Part shown: positions 28,216 to 37,482 of the stretch, in pieces | Layout: every line of letters starts with the position of its first letter | Position numbering within the stretch: the stretch's first letter is position 1 | Origin: Luteimonas fraxinea | GTDB lineage: Bacteria > Pseudomonadota > Gammaproteobacteria > Xanthomonadales > Xanthomonadaceae | Assembly (NCBI RefSeq): GCF_021233355.1 | Contig: NZ_CP089507.1 | Coordinates: 3,721,001 to 3,785,000 of the forward strand | Length of the DNA stretch: 64,000 bases | Reading direction: 5' to 3' | Made by a program: the position numbers and the translations under genes | Notes under the pieces: generated by a model | Databases searched by the model: none | What the model was told of the DNA's origin: nothing | The model's input: the letters and a program-made list of their open reading frames with translations, nothing else

Positions 28216-28650
28216 ATGCCCAAGATCGAACGTAGTGCCCTCGTCGGGCAACCCGCCGAGCGCATGTACGCGCTGGTCAACGATGTCGCCGCCTATCCCC
28301 GCCGCTTCGCCTGGTGCGATGCCGCGGAGATCCAGGAGGCGACCGAATCGCGCATGGTCGCGCGTCTGGATCTGGGCCTCGGTGCACTGCGGACCTGGTT
28401 CACGACCGAGAATACGTTGTCGCCGCCCGACACCATCGACATGCAGCTGCGCGACGGTCCATTCAAGTCGCTGCACGGCCGCTGGACCTTCCGCACGCTC
28501 GGCGACGGCGCCTGCAAGGTCACGCTGCTGCTCGAATTCGAACCCAAGAGCCGGTTGATGCTGCCCGCGCTCACCCTCGGCTTCAAAGGCCTCGCCGACC
28601 GCATGGTCGACGATTTCGTGCGGGTCGCCGAACGGGAGCCGGCGGCGTGA
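28216..28650 (+). CDS. ratA: RatA/Coq10-type START-domain protein
   Basis: A 144-residue protein of the polyketide-cyclase/START family: IERSALVGQPAERMYALVND, YPRRFAWCDAAEI, then a hydrophobic binding-cavity strand set. RatA of E. coli was described as a toxin blocking 70S ribosome assembly; the fold resembles Coq10 ubiquinone-binding proteins, so a quinone or lipid ligand is equally possible. The position smpB-ratA-rnfH-bamE is conserved among gammaproteobacteria. Its stop overlaps the rnfH GTG start. Confidence 0.9.
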   Translation: MPKIERSALVGQPAERMYALVNDVAAYPRRFAWCDAAEIQEATESRMVARLDLGLGALRTWFTTENTLSPPDTIDMQLRDGPFKSLHGRWTFRTLGDGACKVTLLLEFEPKSRLMLPALTLGFKGLADRMVDDFVRVAEREPAA

Positions 28651-28925
28651 AAGCGGTGCGCGTGGTCCGGGCCAAGCCCGGGTACCACGATGACTGGACG
28701 CTGCAGCTGGATGACGTGGCGACCGTCGCCGGAGCAATCGAGGTCATGCGGCAGACCGCACCGACCGCGCTCGATGCGGTCGCCGGCTATGCGGTGTTCG
28801 GTGTGCGGGTGCAGCCTGCGACGCTGCTGCAAGACGGCGATCGGCTGGAACTGCTCGAAGCGCTGCAGATCGATCCCAAGGATGCGCGCCGACGCCGAGC
28901 GGCTACGAGCCGCGGCGAAGGCTGA
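28647..28925 (+). CDS. rnfH: RnfH-family ubiquitin-like small protein (RatB)
   Basis: A 92-residue protein beginning with GTG (V/M-KAVRVVRAKPGYHDDW) that overlaps the ratA stop as GTGA, so it is coupled to ratA. The beta-grasp pattern is visible: TVAGAIEVMRQ helix, GYAVFGVRVQPATLLQDGDR and LELLEALQIDPKDARRRRA. RnfH proteins accompany ratA in many proteobacteria and have no settled role; no rnf electron-transport genes are nearby. It converges with bamE 20 bp away. Confidence 0.88.
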   Translation: MKAVRVVRAKPGYHDDWTLQLDDVATVAGAIEVMRQTAPTALDAVAGYAVFGVRVQPATLLQDGDRLELLEALQIDPKDARRRRAATSRGEG

Positions 28926-28945
28926 GCCTGCAGATCAGCGACCGC

Positions 28946-29332
28946 TCAGCGGCGCTGGTTGCCCTTCTCGCGCGGCAGGTTGCCGAACTTGCGCATCTCC
29001 GCGGCCAGCTCTTCGTCGCGCTTCGGGAAGTACTCGCCTTCCCAGCGTGCGAGCTGGTCGTTCTCGAAGAACAGGGTGAAGTTCTTCACCTCGGTCCGGC
29101 CGCGACGGTCCACACGCTGCGAGGCGGTGTAGTCCCAACGCTGGTGATGGAACGGGTCGGCGATCGACGGCGTGCCCAGCAGCGCTTCGACCTGCGCCTT
29201 GCCCATGCCGACCTGCAGTTGCTCGACCGCGGCGCCGTCGATCAGGTTGCCCTGGTAGATCGGCTGCTTGTACAGCAGGCCGCAACCACTGGTGGCGAGG
29301 GCGAGAACCGGAACGAGAAGAAGCTTGTGCAT
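28946..29332 (-). CDS. bamE: Outer-membrane assembly lipoprotein BamE
   Basis: A 128-residue lipoprotein. The signal peptide MHKLLLVPVLALATSGC ends in a lipobox cysteine (C17). The mature part matches SmpA/OmlA: GNLIDGAAVEQLQVGMGKAQ, VEALLGTPSIADPFHHQRWD and a Lys/Arg-rich tail. BamE is part of the BAM complex that inserts outer-membrane beta-barrels. It is divergent from fur with a 133-bp gap, the omlA/fur arrangement known from pseudomonads and xanthomonads. Confidence 0.95.
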   Translation of the reverse strand: MHKLLLVPVLALATSGCGLLYKQPIYQGNLIDGAAVEQLQVGMGKAQVEALLGTPSIADPFHHQRWDYTASQRVDRRGRTEVKNFTLFFENDQLARWEGEYFPKRDEELAAEMRKFGNLPREKGNQRR

Positions 29333-29465
29333 GTCGTGGGTGACGGCCTGGAATGACCGGCCGATGATACACTGCGCACCACGCCGCAACCGCGATCCAG
29401 GCAGCTGGCGTTCAACCGCCAGTGGTATGCCGGCCCGTTTTTGGTTGGCCCGTTCGGAGACACCC

Positions 29466-29870
29466 ATGGAATCGCTCGACCTGCGCAAGGCGGGACTCAA
29501 AGTCACCCATCCGCGCATGCGGATCCTGCAGCTGCTCGAGCAGCGCACGCCGCGCCAGCACCTGACCGCCGAAGCCATCTATCGCCAGCTGCTGGAGCAG
29601 GGCGACGAGATCGGCCTGGCCACCGTCTACCGCGTGCTGACCCAGTTCGAGGCCGCCGGCCTCGTGCTCAAGCACAACTTCGAGGGCGGCCACGCCGTCT
29701 ATGAACTCGATCGCGGCGGCCACCACGACCACATGGTGGACGTGGACAGCGGCAAGATCATCGAGTTCGAGAGCGCTGAGATCGAAGAACTGCAGCGGCA
29801 GATCGCCGACCAGTACGGTTACATCCTCGAAGAGCACTCGCTGGTGCTCTACGTCCGCAAGAAGCGCTGA
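29466..29870 (+). CDS. fur: Ferric uptake regulator Fur
   Basis: A 134-residue Fur protein: winged helix LKVTHPRMRILQLLEQ and GLATVYRVLTQFEAAG, metal-binding HHDHMVDVDSGKIIEF and the dimerisation strand set. The C-x-x-C of E. coli-type Fur is absent (VDVD here), as is usual in Pseudomonas/Xanthomonas-type Fur. With Fe2+ it represses iron-uptake genes. The divergent gap to bamE likely holds overlapping promoters around a TGATACACT/TATCAT stretch near 29362-29372. Confidence 0.97.
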   Translation: MESLDLRKAGLKVTHPRMRILQLLEQRTPRQHLTAEAIYRQLLEQGDEIGLATVYRVLTQFEAAGLVLKHNFEGGHAVYELDRGGHHDHMVDVDSGKIIEFESAEIEELQRQIADQYGYILEEHSLVLYVRKKR

Positions 29871-29880
29871 CGTTTTTTTC

Positions 29881-29911
29881 GCAGGCGGCCGCGATGTGCG
29901 CGGCCGCCTGC
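29881..29911. other. Perfect 13-bp hairpin between fur and recN
   Basis: GCAGGCGGCCGCG-ATGTG-CGCGGCCGCCTGC forms a 13-bp stem in the convergent fur/recN gap. Unusually the T run (TTTTTTT, 29873-29879) lies before the stem on the plus strand, which places an A run after the stem on the recN side. It is thus not a canonical terminator in either direction, though transcripts from both genes should run into it. Confidence 0.5.
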
Positions 29912-29997
29912 GTCCAGGTCACAGGCCGTTGCCGCGCCTCATCAGGCCCGGGCGTCAATGACCGCAGCGGCATTCGTCCGCGCGGCTTTACATCCCC

Positions 29998-31665
29998 TCA
30001 CACCATGCCCTGCAGCAGCTTGCGGGCCGCGGCGCGCGCTTCCTTGCTGACGTCGACGCCGCCGAGCATGCGTGCGAGCTCCTCGGTGCGCTCGCCGGTA
30101 TCGAGCAGGCTGACCCGGCTTTCGGTCGCGCCTTCGGCGCTGGATTTGTGCACGCGGTAATGCGTGTGGCCCTTCGAGGCCACCTGCGGCAGATGGGTCA
30201 CGCACAGCACCTGGCGGCTTTCGCCGAGCGCGCGCAGCTTGCGGCCGACGATGTCGGCGACCGCGCCGCCGATGCCGGAATCGACTTCGTCGAAGACCAT
30301 CGTCGGCACGGCATCGTGACCGAGCGCGGCGACTTCGATCGCCAGCGAAATGCGTGACAGTTCGCCACCCGACGCAACCTTGCGTAGCGGGCGCGGCGGC
30401 TGGCCGGCATTGGCTGACACCATGAATTCCACGCGCTCGGCGCCCTGCGGATCGGGCCGCGTCGCCTCGACGGGTTCGATCACGACTTCGAACACGCCGC
30501 CGCCCATGCCGAGTTCGTGAATCAGCGCGGTGGTCGCGCCCGACAGCGCCTTGGCCGCCTTGCGGCGTGCCGCGCCGAGACGGTCGGCGGCGGTGCGCCA
30601 GCGGCCCATCGCGGCTTCGATCTCGCCGTCGAGTTGCTTGAGGCGTTCGCCAGCCCCGTCGAGTTGATCGAGCTCGCCTGCGAGGCGCGTCTGCACGTCG
30701 ATGAGTTCTTCCGGCGTCACGCGATGCTTGCGCGCGAGTTCGTGCAGCCGGCCGAGGCGCTGTTCCAGCGTCTCCAGTTGTTCGGGATCGATATCGAGAT
30801 CGTCGCGGACCTGACCCAGCAGCAGCGTCGCCTCGTCGAGCTGGATTGCGGCGGCGTCGAGCATCGCGTCGACGTCGCCCAGCCGCGGCTCGTGCGCACG
30901 CATCCGCGCCAGATCGTGGCGCAGCGTCTGCAGCGCTTGTGGCAGGCCGAGATCGTCATCGCCGCGCATGCGCTCGAGTGCCGTGTCGCAGGTCTGGATC
31001 AGGCCAGCCGCGTTCGCGTGCCGGCGATGGCTCGCGAACAGGTCGGCCACCGCGTCGGCGGCGAGCGATTCGCCTTCGAGTTCGTCGAGCTGATGACGCA
31101 GCCAGTCGCGCCGCTCGGCGACATCGCCGATGCCGACCAGCGCGTCGCGCTCGTCGTGCAATGCGCGCCAGGCTTGCGCGGTCGCACGCACGTCGGCGAG
31201 CAGCGGACCATTGCCGGCCTGCGCATCGAGCAGCGCGAGCTGGCTGCCGCGAGCGAGCAGCGCCTGGTGTTCGTGCTGGCCGTGAATCTCGACCAGATGC
31301 CCGGCCAGTTCGCCGAGCTGGGTGATCGTCGCCGGCCGTCCGTTGATCCAGGCGCGTGAGCCGCCATCGGCGCGCAGCGTGCGGCGCAACTGGCAGGTTT
31401 CACCATCATCGAGTTCGTGCTCGCGCAGCCAGCGCAGCGCAGGCGCCGCATCGTCGAGTGCGAACTCGGCATGCAGTTCGGCGCGCTCGGCGCCATGGCG
31501 CACGATGCCGCTGTCGGCGCGCTGGCCCGACAGAAAACCGAGCGCGTCGACCAGCAAGGACTTGCCGGCACCGGTTTCGCCGGAGATGACGGTCAGGCCT
31601 GCGCCGAACTCCAGATCCGACTGGCTGGCGACGGCGAAATTGCGGATGGCGAGATGAGTCAGCAT
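29998..31665 (-). CDS. recN: DNA repair protein RecN
   Basis: A 555-residue SMC-like ATPase. Walker A is ISGETGAGKSLLVDALGFL (residues 27-45). Long central coiled coils follow. The C-terminal ABC signature is KVASGGELSRISLAIE and Walker B is TMVFDEVDSGIGGAVAD. It acts in double-strand-break repair. The start MLTHLAIRNFAVAS is the family start; a longer upstream frame is low-complexity. It is divergent from hrcA with 146 bp between. Confidence 0.97.
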   Translation of the reverse strand: MLTHLAIRNFAVASQSDLEFGAGLTVISGETGAGKSLLVDALGFLSGQRADSGIVRHGAERAELHAEFALDDAAPALRWLREHELDDGETCQLRRTLRADGGSRAWINGRPATITQLGELAGHLVEIHGQHEHQALLARGSQLALLDAQAGNGPLLADVRATAQAWRALHDERDALVGIGDVAERRDWLRHQLDELEGESLAADAVADLFASHRRHANAAGLIQTCDTALERMRGDDDLGLPQALQTLRHDLARMRAHEPRLGDVDAMLDAAAIQLDEATLLLGQVRDDLDIDPEQLETLEQRLGRLHELARKHRVTPEELIDVQTRLAGELDQLDGAGERLKQLDGEIEAAMGRWRTAADRLGAARRKAAKALSGATTALIHELGMGGGVFEVVIEPVEATRPDPQGAERVEFMVSANAGQPPRPLRKVASGGELSRISLAIEVAALGHDAVPTMVFDEVDSGIGGAVADIVGRKLRALGESRQVLCVTHLPQVASKGHTHYRVHKSSAEGATESRVSLLDTGERTEELARMLGGVDVSKEARAAARKLLQGMV

Positions 31666-31776
31666 GGGTGCGGATTGTGCCTTGGCGCGTTGCGGACGAG
31701 TAGTTCGGCGAGTGGATCGGCATTCGACGGTGCGCTGAATACAGTGCGTCCGTCTCACAGCCGGAGAATGCAGCGC

Positions 31777-31805
31777 TTGCATCGCCCACAGGTGCACCGT
31801 ATACC
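31777..31805 (+). promoter_or_regulatory. Sigma-70-like promoter directly at hrcA
   Basis: TTGCAT (31777-31782) and TATACC (31800-31805) are spaced by exactly 17 bp. The hrcA ATG begins six bases after the -10, so the mRNA would be leaderless. No CIRCE inverted repeat is seen here. Confidence 0.55.
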
Positions 31806-31811
31806 GCCCGC

Positions 31812-32852
31812 ATGTCATCCGATCCCCGCCATCCGCTCGATCCGCGCGCCAGACAGCTGCTGCGCACGTTGATCTCGCGGCATATCCAGGACGGCGGGCC
31901 GGTCGGATCGCAGACTTTGGCCCGACATGCGGGCCTTGATGTCAGCGCGGCGACGATCCGCAACATCCTGTCGGATCTGGAAGATGCCGGCCTGCTGGCC
32001 TCGCCGCACACATCCGCCGGACGCGTACCGACCGCGCAGGGCTACCGCGTGTTCGTCGACTCGTTGCTGCAGGTCAAGCCGCTGCGCGCGCAGGAGATGG
32101 AGCGGCTGCGCGGGGAACTGGGCGGTGGCGGGCAGCAGTCGCTGCTCGGCAGCGCGTCGGAACTGGTCTCGGCGATGACCCATTTCGTCGGCGTCGTCTC
32201 GGTGCCGCGGCGCGAGCAGCTGGCATTCCGGCACATCGATTTCGTGGCGCTTGATGGTCAGCGGGTCATGGCGATCATCATCTTCGCCGACCACGAAGTG
32301 CAGAACCGCATCATCCAGACGCGGCGCAGCTTCGAGCCTGCGGAGCTGGAACGCGTCGCCAACTATCTCAACCAGCAGTACGCCGGACGCCCGCTGGGCG
32401 ACATCCGTGCCGCGCTGGTCGACGAACTGCGCAATGCCCGCGACGAGATGGAAGCGCTGCTGTCGCAGACCATGGAACTCGCCGAACAGGCGCTGGTGCC
32501 GGGCGACGACGACATGCTGCTGGCCGGGCAGAACCGGCTGATCGGCGTGCAGGATCTGTCGGATCTCGACCGCCTCCGGGAACTGTTCGAGGCCTTCGCG
32601 CGCAAGCGCGAGATCCTGCAACTGCTCGAGCGCACGATCCGCGCGCCGGGCGTGCGCATCTTCATCGGTGAGGAAACCGGGCTGGCGCCGCTGGAAGGCA
32701 TGTCGCTGGTGACCGCGCCCTATGGCGCCGGCGGCCGCACGCTGGGCGTGCTCGGCGTGATCGGCCCGACGCGGATGGCCTACGAGCGGGTCATCCCGGT
32801 GGTGCAGGCGACCGCCGCCGTGCTCGGCGCCGCGCTGCATCCTGAACCTTGA
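31812..32852 (+). CDS. hrcA: Heat-inducible transcription repressor HrcA
   Basis: A 346-residue repressor. The N-terminal winged helix contains [20 protein letters not shown] and [20 protein letters not shown], both diagnostic. The rest is the GAF-like and dimerisation part. HrcA represses groE/dnaK-type operons through CIRCE operators, folded by GroEL. It heads the hrcA-grpE-dnaK-dnaJ operon. I found no clear CIRCE upstream of hrcA, grpE or dnaK, so its targets may lie elsewhere. Confidence 0.96.
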   Translation: MSSDPRHPLDPRARQLLRTLISRHIQDGGPVGSQTLARHAGLDVSAATIRNILSDLEDAGLLASPHTSAGRVPTAQGYRVFVDSLLQVKPLRAQEMERLRGELGGGGQQSLLGSASELVSAMTHFVGVVSVPRREQLAFRHIDFVALDGQRVMAIIIFADHEVQNRIIQTRRSFEPAELERVANYLNQQYAGRPLGDIRAALVDELRNARDEMEALLSQTMELAEQALVPGDDDMLLAGQNRLIGVQDLSDLDRLRELFEAFARKREILQLLERTIRAPGVRIFIGEETGLAPLEGMSLVTAPYGAGGRTLGVLGVIGPTRMAYERVIPVVQATAAVLGAALHPEP

Positions 32853-32916
32853 ATCGCCGGCGGGCGGCCCCATAGCTGGTGCCGTTGGCGGCCAGACGAC
32901 CGCCCCGGAACCCGAC

Positions 32917-33447
32917 ATGACCCAGCAGCACGATTCGCAGTCCCCCGATTCCCACGAGACCGATGGCCCGGAAGCGGCCTCGGTCGAGCAGCAACTGGCC
33001 GACCAGGTCGAGCGCCTCAGCGGCGAGCTCGAGCAGCTCCGCGCGCAGGTCCTGCTCGAACGCGCCGATCTCGAGAACCAGCGCAAGCGTCTGGCCCGTG
33101 AGGTCGAGAGCGCGCGCCGCTTCGCCAACGAACGCCTATTGGCCGCGCTCGTGCCGGTGTTCGATGCACTGGAAGCCGGCCTCGCCAATGCCTCCGATAC
33201 CGATCCGCTGCGCAGCGGCGTCGAGCTCACCCTGCGCGAGCTGACCAAGGCGACCGAGTCGAACGGTCTGGCCACGCTGGCGCCAGCGCCGGGCGATCCC
33301 TTCAATCCTGAGCAGCACCAGGCGATGAGCATTGTCGATGTGCCAGGCGTGCCGCCGGGCGCAGTCGCCCAGGTGTTCCAGAAGGGCTATCTGCTCAACG
33401 AGCGTCTGCTGCGGCCCGCCATGGTCGTCGTCGCCAAGGCTGACTGA
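32917..33447 (+). CDS. grpE: Nucleotide exchange factor GrpE
   Basis: A 176-residue co-chaperone. A disordered acidic N-terminus (residues 1-25) leads into a long coiled coil ([20 protein letters not shown], then [19 protein letters not shown]), a four-helix region, and the beta domain [20 protein letters not shown]...[20 protein letters not shown]. It releases ADP from DnaK. It is 64 bp after hrcA and 135 bp before dnaK. Confidence 0.96.
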   Translation: MTQQHDSQSPDSHETDGPEAASVEQQLADQVERLSGELEQLRAQVLLERADLENQRKRLAREVESARRFANERLLAALVPVFDALEAGLANASDTDPLRSGVELTLRELTKATESNGLATLAPAPGDPFNPEQHQAMSIVDVPGVPPGAVAQVFQKGYLLNERLLRPAMVVVAKAD

Positions 33448-33493
33448 ACGCCCCGGGCCCCGGCCCGATCGCGAATTCCGATGCGTCACACCG

Positions 33494-33522
33494 CTTGAAC
33501 GCTGTGTTGCGTGTCCCCAGAT
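33494..33522 (+). promoter_or_regulatory. Heat-shock sigma-32 promoter of dnaK
   Basis: CTTGAAC (33494-33500), a 14-bp spacer, and CCCCAGAT (33515-33522) closely match the RpoH consensus CTTGAAA-N13/14-CCCCATNT. It lies 60 bp upstream of the dnaK ATG, giving dnaK a heat-inducible promoter inside the operon. Confidence 0.75.
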
Positions 33523-33582
33523 CACGGTCATCGACGGTTCCGGCCGTCACCCAGACACATACCTTTTAGAGGAAGCAGCGCA

Positions 33583-35499
33583 ATGGCAAAGATCATCGGC
33601 ATCGACCTCGGCACGACGAACTCGTGCGTGGCGATCATGGACGGCGGCAAGGCCAAGGTCATCGAGAACAGCGAAGGCGATCGCACGACGCCGTCGGTCG
33701 TCGCCTACACCAAGGACGGCGAAGTGCTGGTGGGCGCGTCGGCCAAGCGCCAGGCCGTGACCAATCCGCACAACACCTTCTTCGCGGTGAAGCGCCTGAT
33801 CGGCCGCAAGTTCAAGGACGGCGAAGTCCAGAAGGACATCGGCCTGGTGCCGTACAAGATCCTCGAGCACGACAACGGTGACGCCTGGGTGTCGACCAGT
33901 GACGGCAAGCGCCTGTCCGCGCAGGAAGTCTCCGCGCGCATCCTCGAGAAGATGAAGAAGACTGCCGAGGATTACCTGGGCGAGAAGGTCACCGAAGCCG
34001 TGATCACGGTGCCGGCGTACTTCAACGACAGCCAGCGCCAGGCGACCAAGGACGCCGGCCGCATCGCCGGTCTCGACGTCAAGCGCATCATCAACGAGCC
34101 GACCGCGGCCGCGCTGGCCTATGGCCTCGACAAGTCCGGCGGCGACCGCAAGATCGCCGTGTACGACCTCGGCGGCGGCACCTTCGACGTGTCGATCATC
34201 GAGATCGCGGAAGTCGACGGCGAGAAGCAGTTCGAAGTGCTGGCCACCAACGGCGACACCTTCCTCGGCGGCGAAGACTTCGACGCCCGCGTCATCGATT
34301 ACCTGGTCGACGAGTTCAACAAGGACCAGGGCATCGACCTGCGCAAGGATCCGTTGGCGCTGCAGCGTCTGAAGGATGCGGCCGAGCGCGCGAAGATCGA
34401 GCTCTCCAGCTCGCAGCAGACCGAAGTGAACCTGCCGTACGTCACTGCCGACGCATCGGGCCCGAAGCACCTCAACATCAAGCTGACCCGCGCCAAGCTC
34501 GAGTCGCTGGTCGAGGAACTTGTGCGCAAGACCATCGAGCCGTGCCGCACCGCGCTCAACGACGCAGGCCTGCGCGCGTCCGACATCAACGAGGTGATCC
34601 TCGTCGGTGGCCAGACCCGCATGCCCAAGGTGCAGGCGGCGGTCGCCGAGTTCTTCGGCAAGGAGCCGCGCAAGGACGTGAACCCTGACGAAGCCGTGGC
34701 GATCGGCGCGGCGGTGCAGGGCGGCGTGCTGGCCGGTGACGTCAAGGACGTGCTGCTGCTCGACGTGACCCCGCTGAGCCTCGGCATCGAGACCCTGGGC
34801 GGTGTGTTCACCAAGATCATCGAGAAGAACACCACGATCCCGACCAAGGCCTCGCAGACGTTCTCCACCGCCGACGACAACCAGTCGGCCGTGACCGTGC
34901 ACGTGCTGCAGGGCGAGCGCGAGCAGGCCCGCTTCAACAAGTCGCTGGCCCGCTTCGACCTCACCGGCATCGACGCCGCGCCGCGCGGCATGCCGCAGGT
35001 CGAGGTGTCGTTCGACATCGACGCCAACGGCATCCTGCATGTGTCGGCCAAGGACAAGAAGACCAACAAGGAACAGAAGGTCGAGATCAAGGCCGGTTCG
35101 GGTCTGTCGGACGACGAGATCGCCCGGATGGTCGCCGATGCCGAAGCGCATCGCGAAGACGACAAGAAGTTCCAGGAACTCGTCGGCGCACGCAACCAGG
35201 CCGATGCGCTGGTGCACGCGACGCGCACCGCGATCAGGGACAACGGCGACAAGGTGCCGGGCGACGTGATCGGCAATGCGGAGTCGGCGATCGCCGAGGT
35301 CGAGACCGCGATGAAGGGCGACGACAAGGCGCAGATCGAAGCCAAGTCCAAGCACCTCGAGGAAGTCGCGCAGCAGCTGTTCGCAGCCGCCGGCGCGGCG
35401 GGCCAGGGCGACGCCGGTGCGGCTTCGGGCGATGCGCCGAAGTCCGACGATGTCGTCGATGCCGAGTTCACCGAGGTCAAGGACGACGAGAAGAAGTAA
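33583..35499 (+). CDS. dnaK: Chaperone DnaK (Hsp70)
   Basis: A 638-residue Hsp70. The ATPase domain opens [20 protein letters not shown], with [15 protein letters not shown] and [10 protein letters not shown]. The linker [13 protein letters not shown] leads to the substrate-binding domain and a C-terminal lid with a Gly/Ala/Asp tail ending [15 protein letters not shown]. It folds and disaggregates proteins with DnaJ and GrpE. The ATG at 33583 follows AGAGGAAGC. A strong hairpin 32 bp after its stop may limit readthrough to the downstream genes. Confidence 0.99.
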   Translation: MAKIIGIDLGTTNSCVAIMDGGKAKVIENSEGDRTTPSVVAYTKDGEVLVGASAKRQAVTNPHNTFFAVKRLIGRKFKDGEVQKDIGLVPYKILEHDNGDAWVSTSDGKRLSAQEVSARILEKMKKTAEDYLGEKVTEAVITVPAYFNDSQRQATKDAGRIAGLDVKRIINEPTAAALAYGLDKSGGDRKIAVYDLGGGTFDVSIIEIAEVDGEKQFEVLATNGDTFLGGEDFDARVIDYLVDEFNKDQGIDLRKDPLALQRLKDAAERAKIELSSSQQTEVNLPYVTADASGPKHLNIKLTRAKLESLVEELVRKTIEPCRTALNDAGLRASDINEVILVGGQTRMPKVQAAVAEFFGKEPRKDVNPDEAVAIGAAVQGGVLAGDVKDVLLLDVTPLSLGIETLGGVFTKIIEKNTTIPTKASQTFSTADDNQSAVTVHVLQGEREQARFNKSLARFDLTGIDAAPRGMPQVEVSFDIDANGILHVSAKDKKTNKEQKVEIKAGSGLSDDEIARMVADAEAHREDDKKFQELVGARNQADALVHATRTAIRDNGDKVPGDVIGNAESAIAEVETAMKGDDKAQIEAKSKHLEEVAQQLFAAAGAAGQGDAGAASGDAPKSDDVVDAEFTEVKDDEKK

Positions 35500-35531
35500 G
35501 GGCGTCAGCAGAAGCTGCGTCAGGCGTTAGT

Positions 35532-35560
35532 GCACGACGGGCGCCATGCGCCCGTCGTGC
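35532..35560 (+). terminator. Strong 13-bp hairpin after dnaK (terminator or attenuator)
   Basis: GCACGACGGGCGC-CAT-GCGCCCGTCGTGC is a perfect 13-bp stem with a three-base loop, in the 80-bp gap between dnaK and the four-helix-bundle gene. It lacks a T run, so partial termination or mRNA 3'-end protection of dnaK is more likely than a full stop. Confidence 0.6.
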
Positions 35561-35579
35561 CGTCGGCAGGGAGGCTGAC

Positions 35580-35984
35580 ATGGCACGACCGCATCACGAT
35601 TTGAAGGTTTGGCAGGAGGCGATGGTGCTCGCGACCGAGATCTACGCCGCGACAGCTTCATTTCCCAACGACGAGCGTTTTGGCCTGGTATCGCAGTTGC
35701 GGCGTGCCGCGGTGAGCGTACCGTCCAACATCGCGGAAGGCTGCGCCCGTGCGAGCGATCGCGAGTTGCTGCACTTTCTGCATGTCGCGCGTGGATCGCT
35801 GGCGGAGTTGGACACCCAGCTCAGGCTCTCGGAACGCCTGGGGTTCGGTACTCAGGCTGAAACGCTGAGACAATGCGAAACCGTCTTTGCGCTGTTGGCT
35901 GGCTTCATCCGGTCGCGACGTATGTCACTGACGCCTCACAGGCCGCAACGCGGCCGACTCACAGGCCGCAACGCGGCCGACTGA
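35580..35984 (+). CDS. Four-helix-bundle protein (23S rRNA intervening-sequence / S23 family)
   Basis: A 134-residue protein with the family hallmarks: [41 protein letters not shown], and [20 protein letters not shown]. Related proteins are encoded by intervening sequences in 23S rRNA genes and as free-standing genes; their role is unknown. Here it sits between dnaK and dnaJ, an unusual place. Its last 16 codons run through a 23-bp tandem duplication (35936-35981). It ends 12 bp before dnaJ, so it can be co-transcribed with it. Confidence 0.85.
   Translation: MARPHHDLKVWQEAMVLATEIYAATASFPNDERFGLVSQLRRAAVSVPSNIAEGCARASDRELLHFLHVARGSLAELDTQLRLSERLGFGTQAETLRQCETVFALLAGFIRSRRMSLTPHRPQRGRLTGRNAAD
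35936..35981. repeat. Tandem duplication of a 23-bp palindromic unit
   Basis: TCACAGGCCGCAACGCGGCCGAC in two parts (TCACAGGCCGCAAC, GCGGCCGAC) occurs twice, back to back, at 35936-35958 and 35959-35981. Each copy holds the palindrome GGCCGC-AAC-GCGGCC. Because 23 is not a multiple of three, the overlapping 3' end of the four-helix-bundle gene reads the copies in different frames. Confidence 0.9.
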
Positions 35985-35996
35985 CCCGAAGACACA

Positions 35997-37133
35997 ATGA
36001 GCAAACGCGATTACTACGAAGTGCTGGGCGTCACCCGCAGCGCGACCGAAGACGAACTGAAGAAGGCCTATCGCCGATGCGCGATGAAGCACCACCCTGA
36101 CCGCAATCCCGGCGACGCGAGTGCCGAGGCTGCGTTCAAGGAGTGCAAGGAAGCCTACGAAGTGCTGTCGGACGGCGGCAAGCGGCGCATGTACGACCAG
36201 CACGGACACGCTGCGTTCGAGCACGGCATGGGCGGCGGCAATGCCGGCCCGGGCTTCGGCGGCGGCGCCGACATGGGCGATATCTTCGGCGACATCTTCG
36301 GCAACATCTTCGGAGGTGGCGGTGGCCGCGGGGGGCCGCGTCGTGGTGCCGACATCGGCTACGTGATGGAGCTCGACCTCGAAGACGCGGTGGGCGGCGT
36401 CGAAAAGCGGGTCGAACTGCCGACGCTCGCCGGTTGCGACGACTGCGACGGCAGCGGTTCGGAAGACGGCAAGCGCGAGACCTGTTCGACCTGCGCCGGC
36501 CGCGGCCAGGTGCGCATGCAGCGCGGCATCTTCACGATGCAGCAGGCGTGTCCGCATTGTGGCGGCCAGGGCCAGATCATCGCCAACCCGTGCAAGACCT
36601 GCCACGGCGCCGGTCGCGTCGAGGAAGAGAAGGTGCTGTCGGTGAAGGTGCCTGCGGGCGTCGACACCGGCGATCGCATCCGTCTTGCTGGCGAAGGCGA
36701 AGCCGGTCCGTCGGGTTCACCCCCGGGCGATCTGTATGTCGAAGTCCGCGTACGTCCGCACTCGATATTCCAGCGCGATGGCGACGATCTGCATTGCGAA
36801 GTGCCGGTGCGGATCTCGCAGGCTGCGCTGGGCGACATCGTGCGCGTGCCCACGCTCGGCGGCGAAGCGGAAATCCGCGTGCCGGCCGAAACGCAGACCG
36901 GCAAGGTGTTCCGCCTGCGCGACAAGGGCGTCAAGTCGGTGCGCAGCCGCAGCCCCGGCGATCTGTACTGCAAGGTCGTCGTCGAGACGCCGGTCAATCT
37001 GACCAAGGAGCAGCGTGAGCTGCTCGCACAGTTCGAGACCACCTTCACCGGTGAGAACGCACACCGGCATTCGCCGAAGTCCAGCACGTTCATCGACGGG
37101 GTGAAGGGCTTCTGGGACCGCATGACGTCCTGA
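35997..37133 (+). CDS. dnaJ: Chaperone DnaJ (Hsp40)
   Basis: A 378-residue type-I Hsp40. The J domain starts [20 protein letters not shown] and contains the HPD tripeptide (KHHPDRNPG). A Gly/Phe-rich region follows (about 75-115). The zinc domain has all four CxxCxGxG repeats: [24 protein letters not shown] and CKTCHGAG. The C-terminal substrate-binding domain is complete. It stimulates DnaK ATPase. It is the last gene of the heat-shock operon, separated from dnaK by the four-helix-bundle gene. Confidence 0.98.
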   Translation: MSKRDYYEVLGVTRSATEDELKKAYRRCAMKHHPDRNPGDASAEAAFKECKEAYEVLSDGGKRRMYDQHGHAAFEHGMGGGNAGPGFGGGADMGDIFGDIFGNIFGGGGGRGGPRRGADIGYVMELDLEDAVGGVEKRVELPTLAGCDDCDGSGSEDGKRETCSTCAGRGQVRMQRGIFTMQQACPHCGGQGQIIANPCKTCHGAGRVEEEKVLSVKVPAGVDTGDRIRLAGEGEAGPSGSPPGDLYVEVRVRPHSIFQRDGDDLHCEVPVRISQAALGDIVRVPTLGGEAEIRVPAETQTGKVFRLRDKGVKSVRSRSPGDLYCKVVVETPVNLTKEQRELLAQFETTFTGENAHRHSPKSSTFIDGVKGFWDRMTS

Positions 37134-37156
37134 GTTTTTGGGACCGTTCCACCGAC

Positions 37157-37179
37157 ACGCCCGTCCCAGTGCCGGGCGT
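37157..37179 (+). terminator. Weak hairpin after dnaJ
   Basis: ACGCCCG and CGGGCGT form a 7-bp stem with a nine-base loop, 24 bp after the dnaJ stop. A T run is absent except for a short TTT further on. It is a possible operon end. Confidence 0.4.
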
Positions 37180-37255
37180 CGTCGTTTGCGGGGTCCAAGC
37201 GTGGTTTTTTGCGGGCGCAAGCCGCTGTCGGCCACGACTCGTGACTGGTTGCGGT

Positions 37256-37302
37256 GATCCACAGAAGGTGTGGATCAACTGTCGACAAAGCTGTGGATAA
37301 GC
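37256..37302 (+). repeat. Array module 1
   Basis: GATCCACA-GAAGG-TGTGGATC is a perfect 8-bp inverted repeat (37256-37276). It is followed by GACAAAGCTGTGGATAAGC, whose TGTGGATAA (37292-37300) is a perfect DnaA-box match on the minus strand. Unlike the other copies it has no TTGAC-N17-TAGC signal in front, so it may be the degenerate end of the array. Confidence 0.85.
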
Positions 37303-37447
37303 AGTCCAAGTGCGCGTTTGCATTGGGCGTCGGCACGCTGGTCATTGCGTCGCCACTGTGACGCCGCGCACACGGGCCGGGCGCGGTGGCCGATCTGCAC
37401 GATCCCCGCCGTGGCGGGCTTCGCGGCGCAGTACCGCCCGAAAACGC

Positions 37448-37476
37448 TTGACGCCGGCCCCGTATGCGCCTAGCCG
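37448..37476 (+). promoter_or_regulatory. Promoter-like signal of array module 2
   Basis: TTGACG (37448-37453) and TAGCCG (37471-37476) are 17 bp apart. The -10-like hexamer begins 14 bp before TCCACA, the same distance as in modules 3 and 4. Confidence 0.5.
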
Positions 37477-37482
37477 GCGCGC

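Noticed and set aside
31666..33582. CIRCE element near hrcA, grpE or dnaK
   Set aside because: No TTAGCACTC-N9-GAGTGCTAA-like repeat could be found by eye.
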